Origin: Microstegium vimineum
Taxonomy: Eukaryota; Streptophyta; Magnoliopsida; Poales; Poaceae
Direction: 5' to 3'
Assembly: GCA_022036555.1 (NCBI GenBank)
Contig: CM039123.1
Coordinates: forward strand, 9,363,217 to 9,427,216
Length of the DNA: 64,000 bases
A model generated the notes under the pieces. It ran no database searches and was not told the origin of the DNA. It saw only the letters and a program-made list of their open reading frames with translations. Within the stretch, counting starts at the first letter, position 1. Every line of letters starts with the position of its first letter. The position numbers and the translations under genes are program-made. Shown here piece by piece: positions 1-11,727 of this stretch.

Positions 1-1520
1 CAATCACAATGGAGACAAGAGGTTGACACTAGATTTTTCTTCCGAGGTTCACTAGTTTTCCAACTAGCTAGTCCCTGTTGTGGCGAGTCACTCACTTGGA
101 GGTTCACAAGCTAATTGGCATCACACGCCAAACCCGTCACCGGGTGCCGCACAACCAACAGAAGATGAGGCTCACACAAGCCACGCGCAATCCACTAGAG
201 TTGCCAATTGCGATCTCCCGCGGGGAAGGCACAAGAACCCCTTACAATTCACTTGTAGTCGACAAAGCACAATCACCAAGCTTCTCGAACCACCTCCGCT
301 GCTCCAAACCGTCTAGGTGATGGCAATCACCAAGAGTAACAAGAAATCCGCAGCGAGAACGCCTCCCAAGTGCCACTAGATGCAAGCTATATGCGAAATG
401 CACTTGGATCACTCAATCTCTTTTGGAAATTCACTAACCAAGCATGGAGATGAGTGAGAGGGAGTTTGCTCAGCTCTAGAGAGTCTCAAGATGTTCAAAT
501 GTGTGAGAGAGAGAACCCCCAAAGCCGGCCAACACATATTTATAACTCCCCTCAAAGTCCACTAGCCGTTGTGTTGTTAAGTTGGCGACGGACGCTCTTC
601 ACAGGTGTGACGGACGCTCCGTCGCAGCGTCCGACGCCCTGTCAGAACTAGCCGTTGGCTCTGTCTTTGAAATTCTTCAACTGACGGACGCTCCTTCGAA
701 GATCCTCCAGCGTCCGTTGCGACCGAGACCAGCGTCCGTCGCGATCGTCCACCGCGCGAACAGAGAGCTCCAGAAACCTCCAGTTTCCTCCGGACGCGTC
801 TGTCGCCTCACCGACAGACGCTCTTTAGCGTCCGATGCTTACAACAGAGAGAACCAGAGAACACCCGAGAGCTTCACTTTTCGTCGGACGCGTCCGTCGC
901 TTACCCGACAGACGCTTCTTAGCGTCCGACGCCACGTCTCCACTGATACAGAGGTAGGGTATGCCCGTCGGACGCTCCGTCGCGCTTTGCTCAGCGTCCG
1001 GCGCCAGCGTTCGGCGCCCTGTTCTTGTCCAAACTTGTTGCATTCTTCTCCACCCTTGCTCCAAGATGCCAACCACTAAGTATACACTTTAGAGAGCAGG
1101 TTTTGGCATGTTTTACTTGTCACTTAAGCAGGGTGTAAGACACTAGGTCCTAAATGCATATGCAAAATAGATAACACCTAGTGGCACTTATCAAACCGCA
1201 ATCACTTTTGAATTTCCCCTTTTAATAGTACGGTTGTCTATCCTAAATGTGATCACACCCACTTGGTGTTTTGATCACTAAAAAGAAAATCCCTAGCTTA
1301 TACCTTTGCCTTGAATTGCTTAGGGTCTTTTCAACTCTCCTTCTTCTCCAAGTGTGAGCTTTAGGTCTCCACCACCTTTGCTTGCTTCATCACTTGCCAT
1401 CATCATCCATAAGTGTACTAAACCTACTCAACCACTTAGAGCTAGGTTAGTACTTAGGTTTCATCATTTACCAAAATCACCATGGAGTCTTCAAACGTCC
1501 ACCAACACAAGTCTATTTTA
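1..1520. repeat. LTR-like repeat, copy A (cut by window edge)
   Basis: This block carries no credible gene. It shares several short stretches, in the same order, with 44934-46720: a segment around 312-345 reading gtctaggtgatg, then atcaccaagagtaacaag; an aagttggcgacggacgctc segment near 580; and a ttaatagtacggt segment near 1222. It is therefore one of two diverged copies of a dispersed repeat of at least 1.5 kb. A solo LTR or non-autonomous LTR element is plausible, but neither end, primer site nor target duplication can be seen because the window starts inside it. Small ORFs here are chance ORFs in GC-rich sequence. Confidence 0.6.
585..1020. repeat. Cluster of GACGGACGCT / AGCGTCCGTCGC motifs in both orientations
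   Basis: Within about 430 bases the core GGACGCT or its complement AGCGTCC recurs more than ten times, often as facing pairs such as gacggacgctccgtc near 609 and 970. The spacing is irregular, so this is not a simple tandem repeat. The same motif cluster sits at the equivalent place in the second copy of the host repeat (about 45660-46065). Motif pairs can fold into short hairpins. Function unknown. Confidence 0.75.
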
Positions 1521-1540
1521 TTTTTGAGAAAAAGCCCTTC

Positions 1541-2520
1541 CTATTATTAGGGATGGTCATGATCTTCAATTCCTCATTCACTGAGGTTGAACCGCGAATA
1601 TCTTTACTATTGGTTTACGGCTTGAATCGGCAGTGATAGGACTGATAGTGATATTAAGGTCATCACTGGCGACTCATATTACTGTATTTTTTATCCACGA
1701 ACCGACAATAATATTAGATTATCATTGTCGATTCGTGGCTTGAATCAGCAGCAATAGGCTACATGAAAAACTTCATATTTTCTCATAGGATGTCTAGTAA
1801 ATACAAAATTTATATTAAAGTTGTAGTGCTCGATGAGATCTACAACTTTCATGTTATTCTATTATTCTCCCAAAGGGCGGTATCAATACGACACGTAGTT
1901 CAAACTTTTTGTATTTGAGATGGTTTGGATGTCTAAATATGCATCACAAGATTTTATAGAATTAATATGAAAGGAGTTCATATGCTCTATAGTCACAAGT
2001 GAGTGTGTAGTGGTAGTAAAGGATCACGTATGGAGAATAATCAAAACAAAAGTTGTAGGTCTCACAAAGTTATGCAACTTTGTAGTTCACAAAATTTTAT
2101 TCGAAGTCGTTTTGATGCCAAAATATTTGATTCACAAGATTTTATAGAAGTTCACATGCTCTATAGTCATAAGTCAGTGTATAGTGATAATTAAGGATCT
2201 TGGATAAAGAAGCAACCAAAATAGAAAGTTAACGACCAAAACAAAAGTTGTAGATCTTAAAAAGTCATGTAACTTTATAGTTTATAGCTTTTTCATTTAA
2301 AATAATCTAGCCAAGGAAAAAATCATGTAAATTTCCTTACATTTGAAATTCAAATTATTCAAATGACCTCAGATGGAGAAATGATCAAAACTAAAGTTGT
2401 AGATCTCAAAAAATTATAAAACTTCATTGTTGATAACTTTTCATTTGAATTTGTTTAGGATCCTAAATGCCCATTTCAGAACTAGATGATCATAAAATGG
2501 GGAGGACAAATATCCCAAGT
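1541..2520. repeat. CACTA-like non-coding repeat block
   Basis: From 1560 to 1760 there are facing copies of a motif of the type gaatcggcagtgatag / atcattgtcgattcgtgg, as found in subterminal regions of grass CACTA elements. From 1780 to 2480 diverged direct repeats follow, built on aaagttgtagatctc; for example 1941-2060 and 2131-2255 share the tcacaagattttatagaa ... atgctctatagtca segment. A further fragment of the first motif type lies at 2690-2770. No transposase is visible. The CACTA assignment is from memory of motif style and is moderate at best. Confidence 0.4.
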
Positions 2521-2809
2521 GAACATAAGTGTCTTACAGGTGGAGTGGTTTGGGGAGAAACATGGACTTGAGACTCATTCTTAGTATCTGGGTACGCTTT
2601 GTGGCTACCAAGTGTGGTGTCTCTTAGTATTAAAAAAATTTGCTATTTTTAGCCCTTTTTCATCTTGTTTTTGGTTTTCTGAAAACCTCATCATTGTTGG
2701 TTATGAGCCCCCTTATCACTGCTGCTTTGGTACTACCGATTCAAATTCCAACGGTGATGGGGGTTTGAACTGGCACTGATGTTCTGATTTTAGGCATTGC
2801 TAGGTCGTA

Positions 2810-3165
2810 TTAGGATAATAGGATCCATTAGTTGCTGGTTTTGTTTGATCCATGGAACTAATAATTAGTTGCTTATAATGAGTATTTTTAGCTTTAAATG
2901 GATAATCAACATTCTAGTAAACTGTTAGCTATTAGTCTAATACCCAACCAACAACTATCTTATTCGTTGGACTTAAGCTACCATCTAAAAATAATTAATA
3001 GTTAGTTAGCTAATATTAGATACGAGCTATTAACTAGCTAGCTAACTATTAGTTGTTATTGGCTGTTGGCTTGGTTCAACTAGTAAGATACTTGTTGGTT
3101 TGGTATTATAGCTAACAATTAGCTAGCTAACCTATTAGCTCGATATGCTTGAATTCAATGAGCTA
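2810..3165. mobile_element. MITE-like block rich in CTAGCTAATTAGT
   Basis: AT-rich sequence packed with gttagctaatta / taattagctaac in both orientations can fold into a long imperfect hairpin, typical of short non-autonomous DNA transposons in grasses. A related block lies at 12815-12978. Termini are not clear. No gene. Confidence 0.4.
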
Positions 3166-4749
3166 ATAATTAGCTCTATAGATAAAACAGAGCAGCTTCA
3201 CCGACCAGGATTTCTTTTTTTTATTAGGACAAAAAGAAAGATACTTGGAATTAGTGTTAACGATAATGTTTGTTCCTCTATGGATCTATTGACTCCATGG
3301 CCGTGGCAACTGCGTGACCGCGTGAGTTTTGGTCCGCTCGAGCTTGAGACCAGGCTGCTCGTCTCTAAAATAAAAAAAGGTTCTTGTGATCAAGCTCGTC
3401 TCTAAAAAAAAGTGCTCGAGACCAAGCTGCGACAGCGAAGTTTCGCGAAAAAAAAGAAAAAGAAAAAGGTGCGCGCGGCCAGCGCTTGTCGCGCATTCCT
3501 TGATCGGAATCACTCCTGGGTCTGAACTGGCGTTTGGCCGGGTCTGGTGAATCCACGAACACCAGTGCGTGCACCACACCGGCGCTCAGGTCCACTTGTC
3601 AGATGCCTCGGCCGAGCACCATGTCCATGTCGATTGGGCAGTCAACCGTTGGACTATGCTGGTAGTCATAGTAGCAACCATGCATGAAACGGAGTAGCTC
3701 GTCGTTTCCTCACTGGAATTATCGTGCATGCTTTGACTAGAAGAGGCCACCGCATGAACAACTGAACAAGCATCAGTATATACAGTGACGTGGGCGTGGC
3801 GGTAGGTGGTATGGTATGCACGCCCGTTCCGTAGACTGGACCGATCTCTAACAGCGGTCGAGATCATCATCAGTTGGCAAATTTGTCCTGTACGTACAGG
3901 TCGTGAAGGAGTACGTATCATATATATCATAGTCTATGAATAACCTTTGGCTGTCCGTATTAAGTAGAAGCAGTGCTGATGAACTCTTTTGTCAAAGCTG
4001 TGTGTTAAGAAAAAACTACCGTGCGATTGTTGAGTTGTCTACGAAGAAAGTTTTATTTTAAATAAAATTCTATCCTCTATATATAAACAGAGCGTACACA
4101 ATGCTATTTACGAAGTAAAGAGAAGAATGCGATATCAATGTAGAATCTCAGACTCAATATATATATAACTCAAAACCACCGATCAATCTCCTTAACAACT
4201 ACTTAGAAAAAACTTGGTTGCTCTTATTCTCTCTTGCACTATACGATTTGAGATGATTTTGATCGTCAAACTTAAAAAAAAGGTGATGATGAATAGTGCA
4301 TTTAAAACAACATCTCACATGGCTCTAAAGTCTCGTATGCTTCGTTAACCTTTCAACTGGCAGCACATGACTAACAAACACAGACGATGACAGATGTAAT
4401 TATCAGATGACCAGTAATATCTTGAACAATTGTTAAGCTTCTTATTTCCATAATCAAGAGCCTAATAATCAAATTAGAGCATATGTTCTTTATCCTAAAC
4501 CACAAAAGCAGTATCGTATGTATGAACTCCAACGACGAAGATCAGCGTATTGTGCATAAGGAACTAGGTGTGGTAGCACACGTGTCACAAATTTATAGTG
4601 GTTCAGGTGGTTCAGGCGAGGGGTGGCTTCCGTGTAGTGGAGATTCGATCTCTTGCCATGTGGAGTTTTGTTTGTAAAAATCATAACAATCACATTGTTG
4701 CAAACAAAAGAAAATTTGAAAAATCAGAAAACACGCCTAGAAAGGCAGT
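3166..4749. other. Intergenic, no gene recognised
   Basis: Mixed-composition DNA. Short ORFs at 3286-3930 on the minus strand and 4483-4690 on both strands have no family-like sequence, no splice context and no conserved motif. I see no repeat with clear ends here. Confidence 0.5.
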
Positions 4750-5374
4750 AACAACCAAACGACGTGCTCGCCCTTCGAGAGTTAAGTTGTTCATGTGGCT
4801 CGCCCTTCGAGGTAGACAATGGACAGCAGACCGTCGGCAACGACACGTATTGGACACCAACGAGAACTGTTTCCTCTGTGATCAGGAGCCCGAAACCATC
4901 AACCATATCATAGTTACATGCTCCTTCTCACAACAGCTACGGTGGAACGTCGCAACGGCACTCCGGCCAACACCCGACGTCAACGATACAATATGGATCA
5001 ATCATGGAGTGGTGGTCCACCTGGCGCCAGCATTGGACAGGGAAAGAAGCACGAGGAGCGGACTCTATCTTTCTGCTCATCTCTTAGGAGCTTTGGAAAG
5101 AGCGCAACACTAGGTGCTTCCGTGGAGCAAGCTCGTCAGGGCCACAAGTCCTCGCTGTACTCAGGCGTGAGGCAGACTTTTGGGTCCAGGCCGGAGTACG
5201 AGGATTAGGTTGCCTTCTTAGCCGAGTAGTACATTAATCAGAATCAGAACTCGGCGGGCTAAAGCTGTGTTGTTTATCTTCTAATGCCCATCTTGTAATC
5301 AAACAACTTCTGCTATCTTAATAAAAAACGCGTAAATCTTTTACGTAATCGAGAAAAAAACAATCAAACGACGT
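4750..5374 (+). mobile_element. 5'-truncated LINE (L1-type) 3' end with target-site duplication
   Basis: The body (4766-5358) encodes the C-terminal zinc-binding region found at the end of plant LINE reverse transcriptases. The reading includes LFMWLALRGRQWTADRR, then CFLCDQEPETINHI with the CxxC...H pattern, then (in another frame after an indel) ELWKERNTRCFRG and a tail ending LLSRVVH at a stop near 5230. At least one further in-frame stop interrupts it. A short 3' region follows and ends in an A-rich tract at 5353-5360. The insert is flanked by AACAACCAAACGACGT (4750-4765) and AACAATCAAACGACGT (5359-5374), 15 of 16 matching, the expected product of target-primed reverse transcription. Only the last ~0.6 kb was inserted, so it was never active here. 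Confidence 0.85.
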
Positions 5375-6237
5375 ACGTGTGTGGATTCAGCGAGCAACAA
5401 ATTCATAAAGTCAGCCAGAGCATCTCCAAAGCGTTAGCGTTTTCTCCAGCCCTTAAATTATTGTTTGTTTGATGGCTTCAGACTCGATCGGATGACAGTG
5501 ATCCAGCATCTAGAAATCAGTGCACAGCAGCCCAAACCCTGAACCCGAAGCAAGCTACTCCTGTAGTAGAAGTTTCCACGGTCGTTTTAGCTAAACATCA
5601 AGTCGTTTCTGGTGGCTGCTGAGATGAACCAGATCTTCCTGCTGTACTAGCAACGTCAGCATCACGTAACAAACTGGCTGTAGCAACGTCATGCATACAT
5701 GGGGCTTTGCTAGCGATGGCTCGCCCGTGGACAGTGAATTTCAGGTTTCGGTAGCTCTCCTGCAGAGATATGGAGGAAATGCTTGAAGATGCAATATTGC
5801 TCTATTTCTGCTTGTATGTTTGGTCGACCGAACCGGCATGGTAGTGCAACGAAAGTGCTAGTATCTTTTGTGTGAGAGTACAAAGTGCACACTCTCGTGT
5901 ATCTCGAAATGCTTTTGCGAAAAAGATCTAGCTAGTACTGCACATGCTGGATGCTACGGCACACCGCACACCACAGTTGAGTAGTACTGTAGTAGGTGAC
6001 CTTCAAAGCATTAGGCATTGTCTAAATTCCATCACCGGTTGGAAGGGCATCGCCTATCAAGGCCGTTCATCCAACACCACCATGTGTATTAGGTTAACGT
6101 ACGTACTCTCTTGTTTCATTTTTTTTTTCATCAGACGGGACGAAATAAAGTATGACAAAGCTGTTTCTTTTTTTTTTCTAAAAAATGTGACAAAGTAAAG
6201 TGTTCCTAGCTTAATGGAACTCCGTGACATCTTATCT
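5375..6237. other. Intergenic, no gene recognised
   Basis: No protein family, RNA gene or bounded repeat is visible. Small ORFs (for example 5710-5892 minus) look random. Confidence 0.5.
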
Positions 6238-6481
6238 GGGCCTGTTTGATAGAGCTTCTATCGACTTTAATTTTTCTAATATATTCACTATTTATACACT
6301 GTTCACAGAGTCATTTTTATCTCTTCTTCTCTTATAGAGCTACTAGGAGCGCAAGAGAAGACAAATTTTTTAGCTTCACCTGCTACCACTAGCTCTGTGA
6401 GAGGAGAAGAGATAAAAATAACTCATGTAAAGAGTAAATACATTAAAGAATCTGGAGCTGGTAAGAGCTACCAAACGGGCC
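6238..6481. mobile_element. MITE with GGGCCTGTTTGATAGAGCTT termini
   Basis: The left end reads GGGCCTGTTTGATAGAGCTT and the right end is close to its reverse complement (aagagctaccaaacgggcc). The interior is AT-rich and self-complementary (tttttatctcttcttctc against gagaagagataaaaa). Such ~245-bp, non-coding, terminally inverted units are non-autonomous DNA transposons. No clear target duplication is visible because the right end has been duplicated. Confidence 0.65.
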
Positions 6482-6616
6482 TAATAGTGGTTTTGTCTAC
6501 TCCTGCCGTCAGAATGTGGCTCATGTAAAGAGTAAATACATCAAAGAGTCTGGAGCTGGTAAGAGCTACCAAACGGGCCTAATAGTGGTTTTGTCTACTC
6601 CTGCCGTCAGAATGTG
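6422..6616 (+). repeat. 98-bp tandem direct duplication spanning a MITE end
   Basis: The segment starting tcatgtaaagagtaaatac (6423) is repeated at 6521 with only a couple of changes and runs through the MITE end plus flank (ending ctgccgtcagaatgtg). The period is 98. Because it includes both MITE and flanking sequence, it arose after the MITE inserted. Confidence 0.85.
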
Positions 6617-8340
6617 CATATATATATATTTTATAATATATATATATATATGGTGAGTTTTTTATACACCTGGGTGTATCTACTCCTATCACAGACGTTA
6701 ACAGGAGAGGGGTTTATTGGATTTGCATGCGGCGGAAACCGTTACTTAATTTACTGCTGGATTCTCGGTACACTCGTTACTTAATTTACTGCTGGATTCT
6801 CGGTAGGCCAGCAAGTTTCAATCGTTTATAATTAAATTATTAACTATCAGAGTATGTATTCATACTAGCTAGTTTGTAGAAGGACGTACATGCGTTTTTA
6901 TTTAATTTGAAGTATATGTATATACTTCTTTACAAGAGAGTATGTGTATATACTATTGTATAATTTTGCTCATACTGTTATGAGGAGAGTATGAATACAG
7001 AGTATAAATGCATACTCAAATACAAAGCACTAGTATGCACACGTTTTCCCAGATTCAGATTTAGATAGTATGCTTAGATACCTAACTTTCTAGGGTATGT
7101 ATACGTACTAAAGTATGCATATTTAATTTTGTGAATATACTAACCATGGTAGGTATCCATACATACACGCCTGTATGCATGTCAAATAAGTATACATGCA
7201 CACTTTTACTATGGGAATATGTTTATATACTCATAAAAAATGAAACTATCACATGGTACCGTAATATGGAAAGTATATCAAGTGATACTGTAATCTGAAA
7301 AGTATCTAGTGATACTATGGATGGTTACATAGTTGATGAATTTGATCTTCCAGCCTATGGATGGCTTGCTGCATCTGTCATGGTGACGGAGAGATCATGA
7401 TCCTTTCATCAATGGCTTCCTGGCAGATAGATTATAGATATACCATAAATTGGAAAGGGGCCGAGCACCGTCACACAATCTTATAATGATCCAAGAAGGG
7501 AAGGAAGCACAACAAAATTCAATGGCGCCAGTGGATCACAAATACATCATGAACATCATGTCTGCAGCAAATAAAATTAGTGTAGGATTAAATTAGTTTT
7601 AAATAACAAATATCAGCATTGTTCATCTCTTTGTCAGTGGTGCGATATCAACATCAATTAATTATGTGTGTCTGTAGTATGCAAATAGATGAAATATATT
7701 TGTACCACGCCACTGCCGCAATACAACTCGGCGATCAGCTAATATTATAATATGAAACAAGCAATGTTTTAAATAGCGAGCTAAGATCAAGGTGTTTAGC
7801 GTTTTATAAACCGTAATTAGCGGACTTTAGCGGCAAAATAGCGGTAAAATTGTGCATGAACACAAATAGCGACACAATTTTTTTCAAACTATTTCGGGCT
7901 ATAGCGACAAAAATAGCGGGCTATTTTTTTCCTTGGAAACAAGTCATCTGAAAAGTATCAACAGATACTAGAAAATTGGAAGATGCCAGAGAAAATTGAG
8001 GAGATGTGTCATACTGGAGCCTTGATGTCTCTTGTGCAGGCCATCCCTGTACCGTGATCTGAACTTTGGGATATTGTAATAGGAAAGTTATCAATTGATA
8101 CTCTCATCTAAGAAAGGAAAAAAATTGGGTGTGGCTCGGCCGTACCTAGCACCGTGCGGACACCCAAGGAGAGGGCGACGCGTGGATCGTCTGGCTCGGC
8201 GTACGCACTCACGTACGAGGCCGGCTCGAATTGATTTCGTGGCTCGTATACAAGTAGTTCAAGTGACATCGGCTTGCAGTCCTATTTGTAGGAATAATTA
8301 AAAGTCTCGATAATTGTGATAGCTTGCCAGATTGTTATTA
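6617..8340. repeat. Palindrome-rich block (AGTATnnATACT, GTATCnnGATAC motifs), element type unknown
   Basis: The block opens with an AT dinucleotide run (6617-6650). A 30-odd-base segment (gttacttaatttactgctgg...) is repeated directly at 6740 and 6775. From 6840 to 7330 there are more than a dozen short palindromes of the type agtatgtatacatact, for example gaagtata...tatacttc near 6910. Variants of the type aagtatc...gatact recur at 7270, 7300, 7955 and 8090, so the motif brackets about 1.3 kb. This could be the sub-terminal structure of a large DNA transposon, but I cannot name the family. Confidence 0.4.
7762..7932. repeat. Short element with repeated ATAGCG motif
   Basis: Between 'atgttttaaatagcg' and 'atagcgggctattttttt' the word tagcg occurs about eight times in roughly 170 bases. 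This is probably a small non-autonomous DNA transposon nested in the palindrome-rich block. Ends are not certain. Confidence 0.4.
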
Positions 8341-8370
8341 ATAAATGGAACCCGAAAATATTTAACAATA

Positions 8371-8616
8371 CTCCCTCGGTCCATTTATCTGACGTGTACA
8401 CGTACTATCAAGGTTCAAATTTTAAAAACTTTTACCTATAATTAGGCTAATAATTTTAAATATTATAACACAAACTTTATACCATTAGATTTGTAAGAAA
8501 TTATATTATATATTTATAAATATAAATAATATAATATAAAATAAATGAACGGATAAAGTGTAATTTAGGAGACCGTACCATCCTAAATTGCACCAGATAA
8601 AATGGACCGGAGGGAG
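8371..8616. mobile_element. Stowaway-type MITE (TA target site)
   Basis: Terminal inverted repeats CTCCCTCGGTCCATTTTAT-like on the left (ctccctcggtccatttatc) and the matching complement on the right (gataaaatggaccggagggag) are bounded by TA on both sides. The interior is AT-rich and non-coding. Length 246. This fits Tc1/mariner-derived Stowaway elements. Confidence 0.85.
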
Positions 8617-8649
8617 TATTAAACAACGTTCAGTATTAGAGTATTTAAA

Positions 8650-8962
8650 TCCGGAGGCTAAAGAATGTTTGGATGGTAACTAGATGGATTAAACATGAGT
8701 TAATTATAAAACTAATTACATAGGAGTGGACTAATTAGCGAGATGAAACTATTAAGTCTAATTAATTCATCATTACAAAAATGTTTACTGTAGCACCACA
8801 TTGTCAAATCACGGACTAATTAGACTTAATAGATTCATCTCGTAAATTAGCCTCAATCCGTGTAATGGGTTTTACAATTAGCCTATGTTTAATACTCTAA
8901 TTGGTGTCCAAATATCTGATGTGACAAAGCTAAACTTTAGCCTTGAGGAAACAAACAAGCTT
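8650..8962 (-). mobile_element. MITE, same family as 47033-47373 (opposite orientation)
   Basis: Shared segments include taattagacttaatagattcatctcg, the gtagcaccacattgtcaaatca stretch and ctaaactttagcc, read in opposite orientation to the copy at 47033-47373. The left end is eroded; the right end is near gaggaaacaaacaagc. Non-coding. Confidence 0.65.
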
Positions 8963-9117
8963 GTCAATATGTGACTAAATACTTAATAATACTGACACAC
9001 GACTGTTGCATTGTATTAATTTTTTCTATAACAAATTGTTATAATATTATAATAATATGTGACTACTAAATTACACTACAAGTGTAAATAGACCGCACAT
9101 TTATTATATTAGCTAGG

Positions 9118-9960
9118 TTAGAGCAACTCCAACAGTTTGACAATTTTGGTTTGGTAAAATATGGAATTTGCCAACTCTGAAATAGATATGCCAAAACAAA
9201 AAATATGTAATCTCCAACAGTTCTCCATAATGACTTGGCAAAAACGGGGAAAAAAGAAAGGAAAAAAAAGTCACTGCCTTCCACCGTGAAAAAAAAGGAA
9301 GGAAAAAAAAAGAAAAAAAAAAGGCGCCGCCTATGGTTACCTTCAAAGTCACGTGTAGGATCTTGAAATACATATTTTGGAATTCAAATGAAAAAGGTTT
9401 CAACTAGAAAGTTGTAGATATCATCTAGTGCTACAACTTTGGTTTTGATCATTTTTATCTAAGGGCATTTAAAATTTTTGAATTTCAAAATATAAGAAAA
9501 TTGGAACAAATTTTTTCTTGACAAATGATTTCAAATGAAAAAAGTTGTCAACTTTATAAAGTTGTATAGATCTTTAAGATCCACTACTTTCATTTTTTTT
9601 GTTTCTCCATACGAGGTAGTTCGGAAAATTTAATTTTCAAAAGAGCTTCATAACTTATTTCAAATGAAGAAGTTATCAACCACAATGTTTTAGATATTTT
9701 TGAGACCTATAGCTTTGGTTTTTCTCATTTCTCTATACGAGGCCATTTGAATTTATTTAAAAAAAATCCAAAATTTAAAATTTGAGAACTTCAATTAGAA
9801 CATGTGTGATCTAAATGATTTCAAATGGAAAAGTCACAATTATAAAGTTGTAGTCTCTTCGAAAAATAGAACTCTAGTTTAAAGTTTGTCTTCATCTGAC
9901 TCCATTTGAAAAAATAATGAATTTTACTGTGTTGCAGCTATTTTTAGATCCAATTGTTTC
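9118..9960. repeat. Diverged repeat block (aaagttgtagatct type)
   Basis: 9118-9250 resembles the start of a MITE (agagcaactccaacagtttg with the internal echo ctccaacagttctcc). From 9350 to 9960 the words ttcaaatgaaaaa, aaagttgtagat and ttcatttttt recur several times at 90-130 base spacing, the same style as 1780-2480. No protein is encoded. It is possibly another CACTA-type non-coding remnant. Confidence 0.4.
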
Positions 9961-11468
9961 TAAATATAGGTATTTCTAGAGGCAGCTGAAATTACTAATC
10001 ACCTTTAAAACTGAATTTATAGAGGCACGTCATTCGAAGACTATTTGAGAGAATGATCGATCTATTTAGTACTGAAACAAATCCTTCTTCCTCATTTGGC
10101 ACTAAAAAGTTCGAGCTCTCTTATTAAGCACCAAGTTGAAATTTTCTTTACTGGATAGAACTACCGTCCATTTAGGCTAGTAGCGATGTCAAGTGGCTGG
10201 CAAAATGGCATGAATGTTCTTGTTTGTAGCAGAAGCATGTGGTGCCAAATAAGAAAAGAAATTTCAACTTAATGTTGGATAAGAAAACTAGAATTTTCAA
10301 GTGTCAAATGAGAAAGACTATTTTGTTTCAGTGTCACATAATTGTCTCGTCGGTCTACTGCAACGATGGAGACAATGGACCGTGGAATTTGAAAGTTCGG
10401 ACTTGGAACTGGCATGTAATATTTCATCAAATCTTTTATTCAAAAATATCCATGGTAGAACAGGTACACGCACAAATGCAGTCTCTCGTGTTCTTCTGAA
10501 CAAATTTATTTACAATTTTGTGTTATTGTGTCAAGAAGAAGAACAGCTAGTGAACAAGACTACCAACAGACAATTGCAGATTTGCACTGCAGTGTGCTAT
10601 ACATGTTTTGAAATGAAGGCTAACAGTGACGTCAATTATAGATTATACACTTCTTATGCAAACGTAAGATCTGTGCTATAGTTAATAAGAAAACAACCAA
10701 AACTGAATCTACAAGTTGTTCTTTTGTGACCTTATCTTTCTACAGAGGGCTTAAGAGTGGGTAATCTTCAAGGAGCTATCGCTTTGACAATCTGTCATTC
10801 TCATTTTATGGATTCCATAGGACCCCAGCTGCTTGTAAAGAAGATTAACAAACATCAGACATCACTATTGTAGCATATGAATATGAACAAATTCCAGACA
10901 ACGTGAATTTTGTAAAAAAAAAAGGTAGGCTAGCAAGATGTTGGTTCGTCGTTTAGATCTTCTTCTTTCCCTTTTTGATTCTTATTTTGTTCTCCCTTAA
11001 TTTATTTTTTTAGAGTGAACTCGTGAGGGTCTTATTGTTCGTTTCATCTCAAGTTACTACATCTTACTTGGACTAATGGTTTGTAATCTAGCTAGCAAGA
11101 TGTTACTGTCTTGGCCTCAAAGAAAATATAGCAAGATGTTGCTTATTGTCAGTGTATATGTCACTACAACACAACATTGGCTTGCTGCAATTTTAAAATT
11201 TGCTGACTAGATATGACAGCCTCCTATATACAATTGAAATGGAACTTTTTTTTTGGACCAAGCTGGAGAAAATTTTGAAGCAAATACCATTTTACAGAAC
11301 TGTCGATGTTGGTGACAACCAAGTTGTTGTCAGTTAACACCATTTTAAGAAAAAAATCTTAATTCTTGAATCACAATTGGCATATATATATGAACTCTAT
11401 CTGCAAAAAATATTCATTGCATGCACATAAGATATTATTTGGCAAGCCTGGTGGCATCCTCTTACGTA
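9961..11468. other. Intergenic, no gene recognised
   Basis: AT-rich DNA. The overlapping ORFs at 10239-10681 have no recognisable domain, and their two frames are equally unconvincing. No bounded repeat seen. Confidence 0.5.
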
Positions 11469-11727
11469 CTCCCTCCGTATCATAATTAGATGACGTTTTG
11501 GACAAGCTTTGAGTCAAACATTAAAAATATAAATGATCAATAACTTTTAAGTTGTTAAGATTCCAAATGTAAAAATTATATGAATAGATTTGTCTTGAAA
11601 AATACTTTCATAAAAGTATACATATATCATTGTTCTATAAATATTTTTATAAAAATAAGAGGTTAAAGTTATGTTTGGGAGACCGTATCGCTGTCCAAAA
11701 TATCATCTAATTAGGATACGGAGGGAG
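11469..11727. mobile_element. Stowaway-type MITE (TA target site)
   Basis: The left end ctccctccgtatcataattagatgac and the right end gtc..atcatctaattaggatacggagggag are inverted repeats, flanked by TA on both sides. Length 259, AT-rich, non-coding. Confidence 0.9.
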
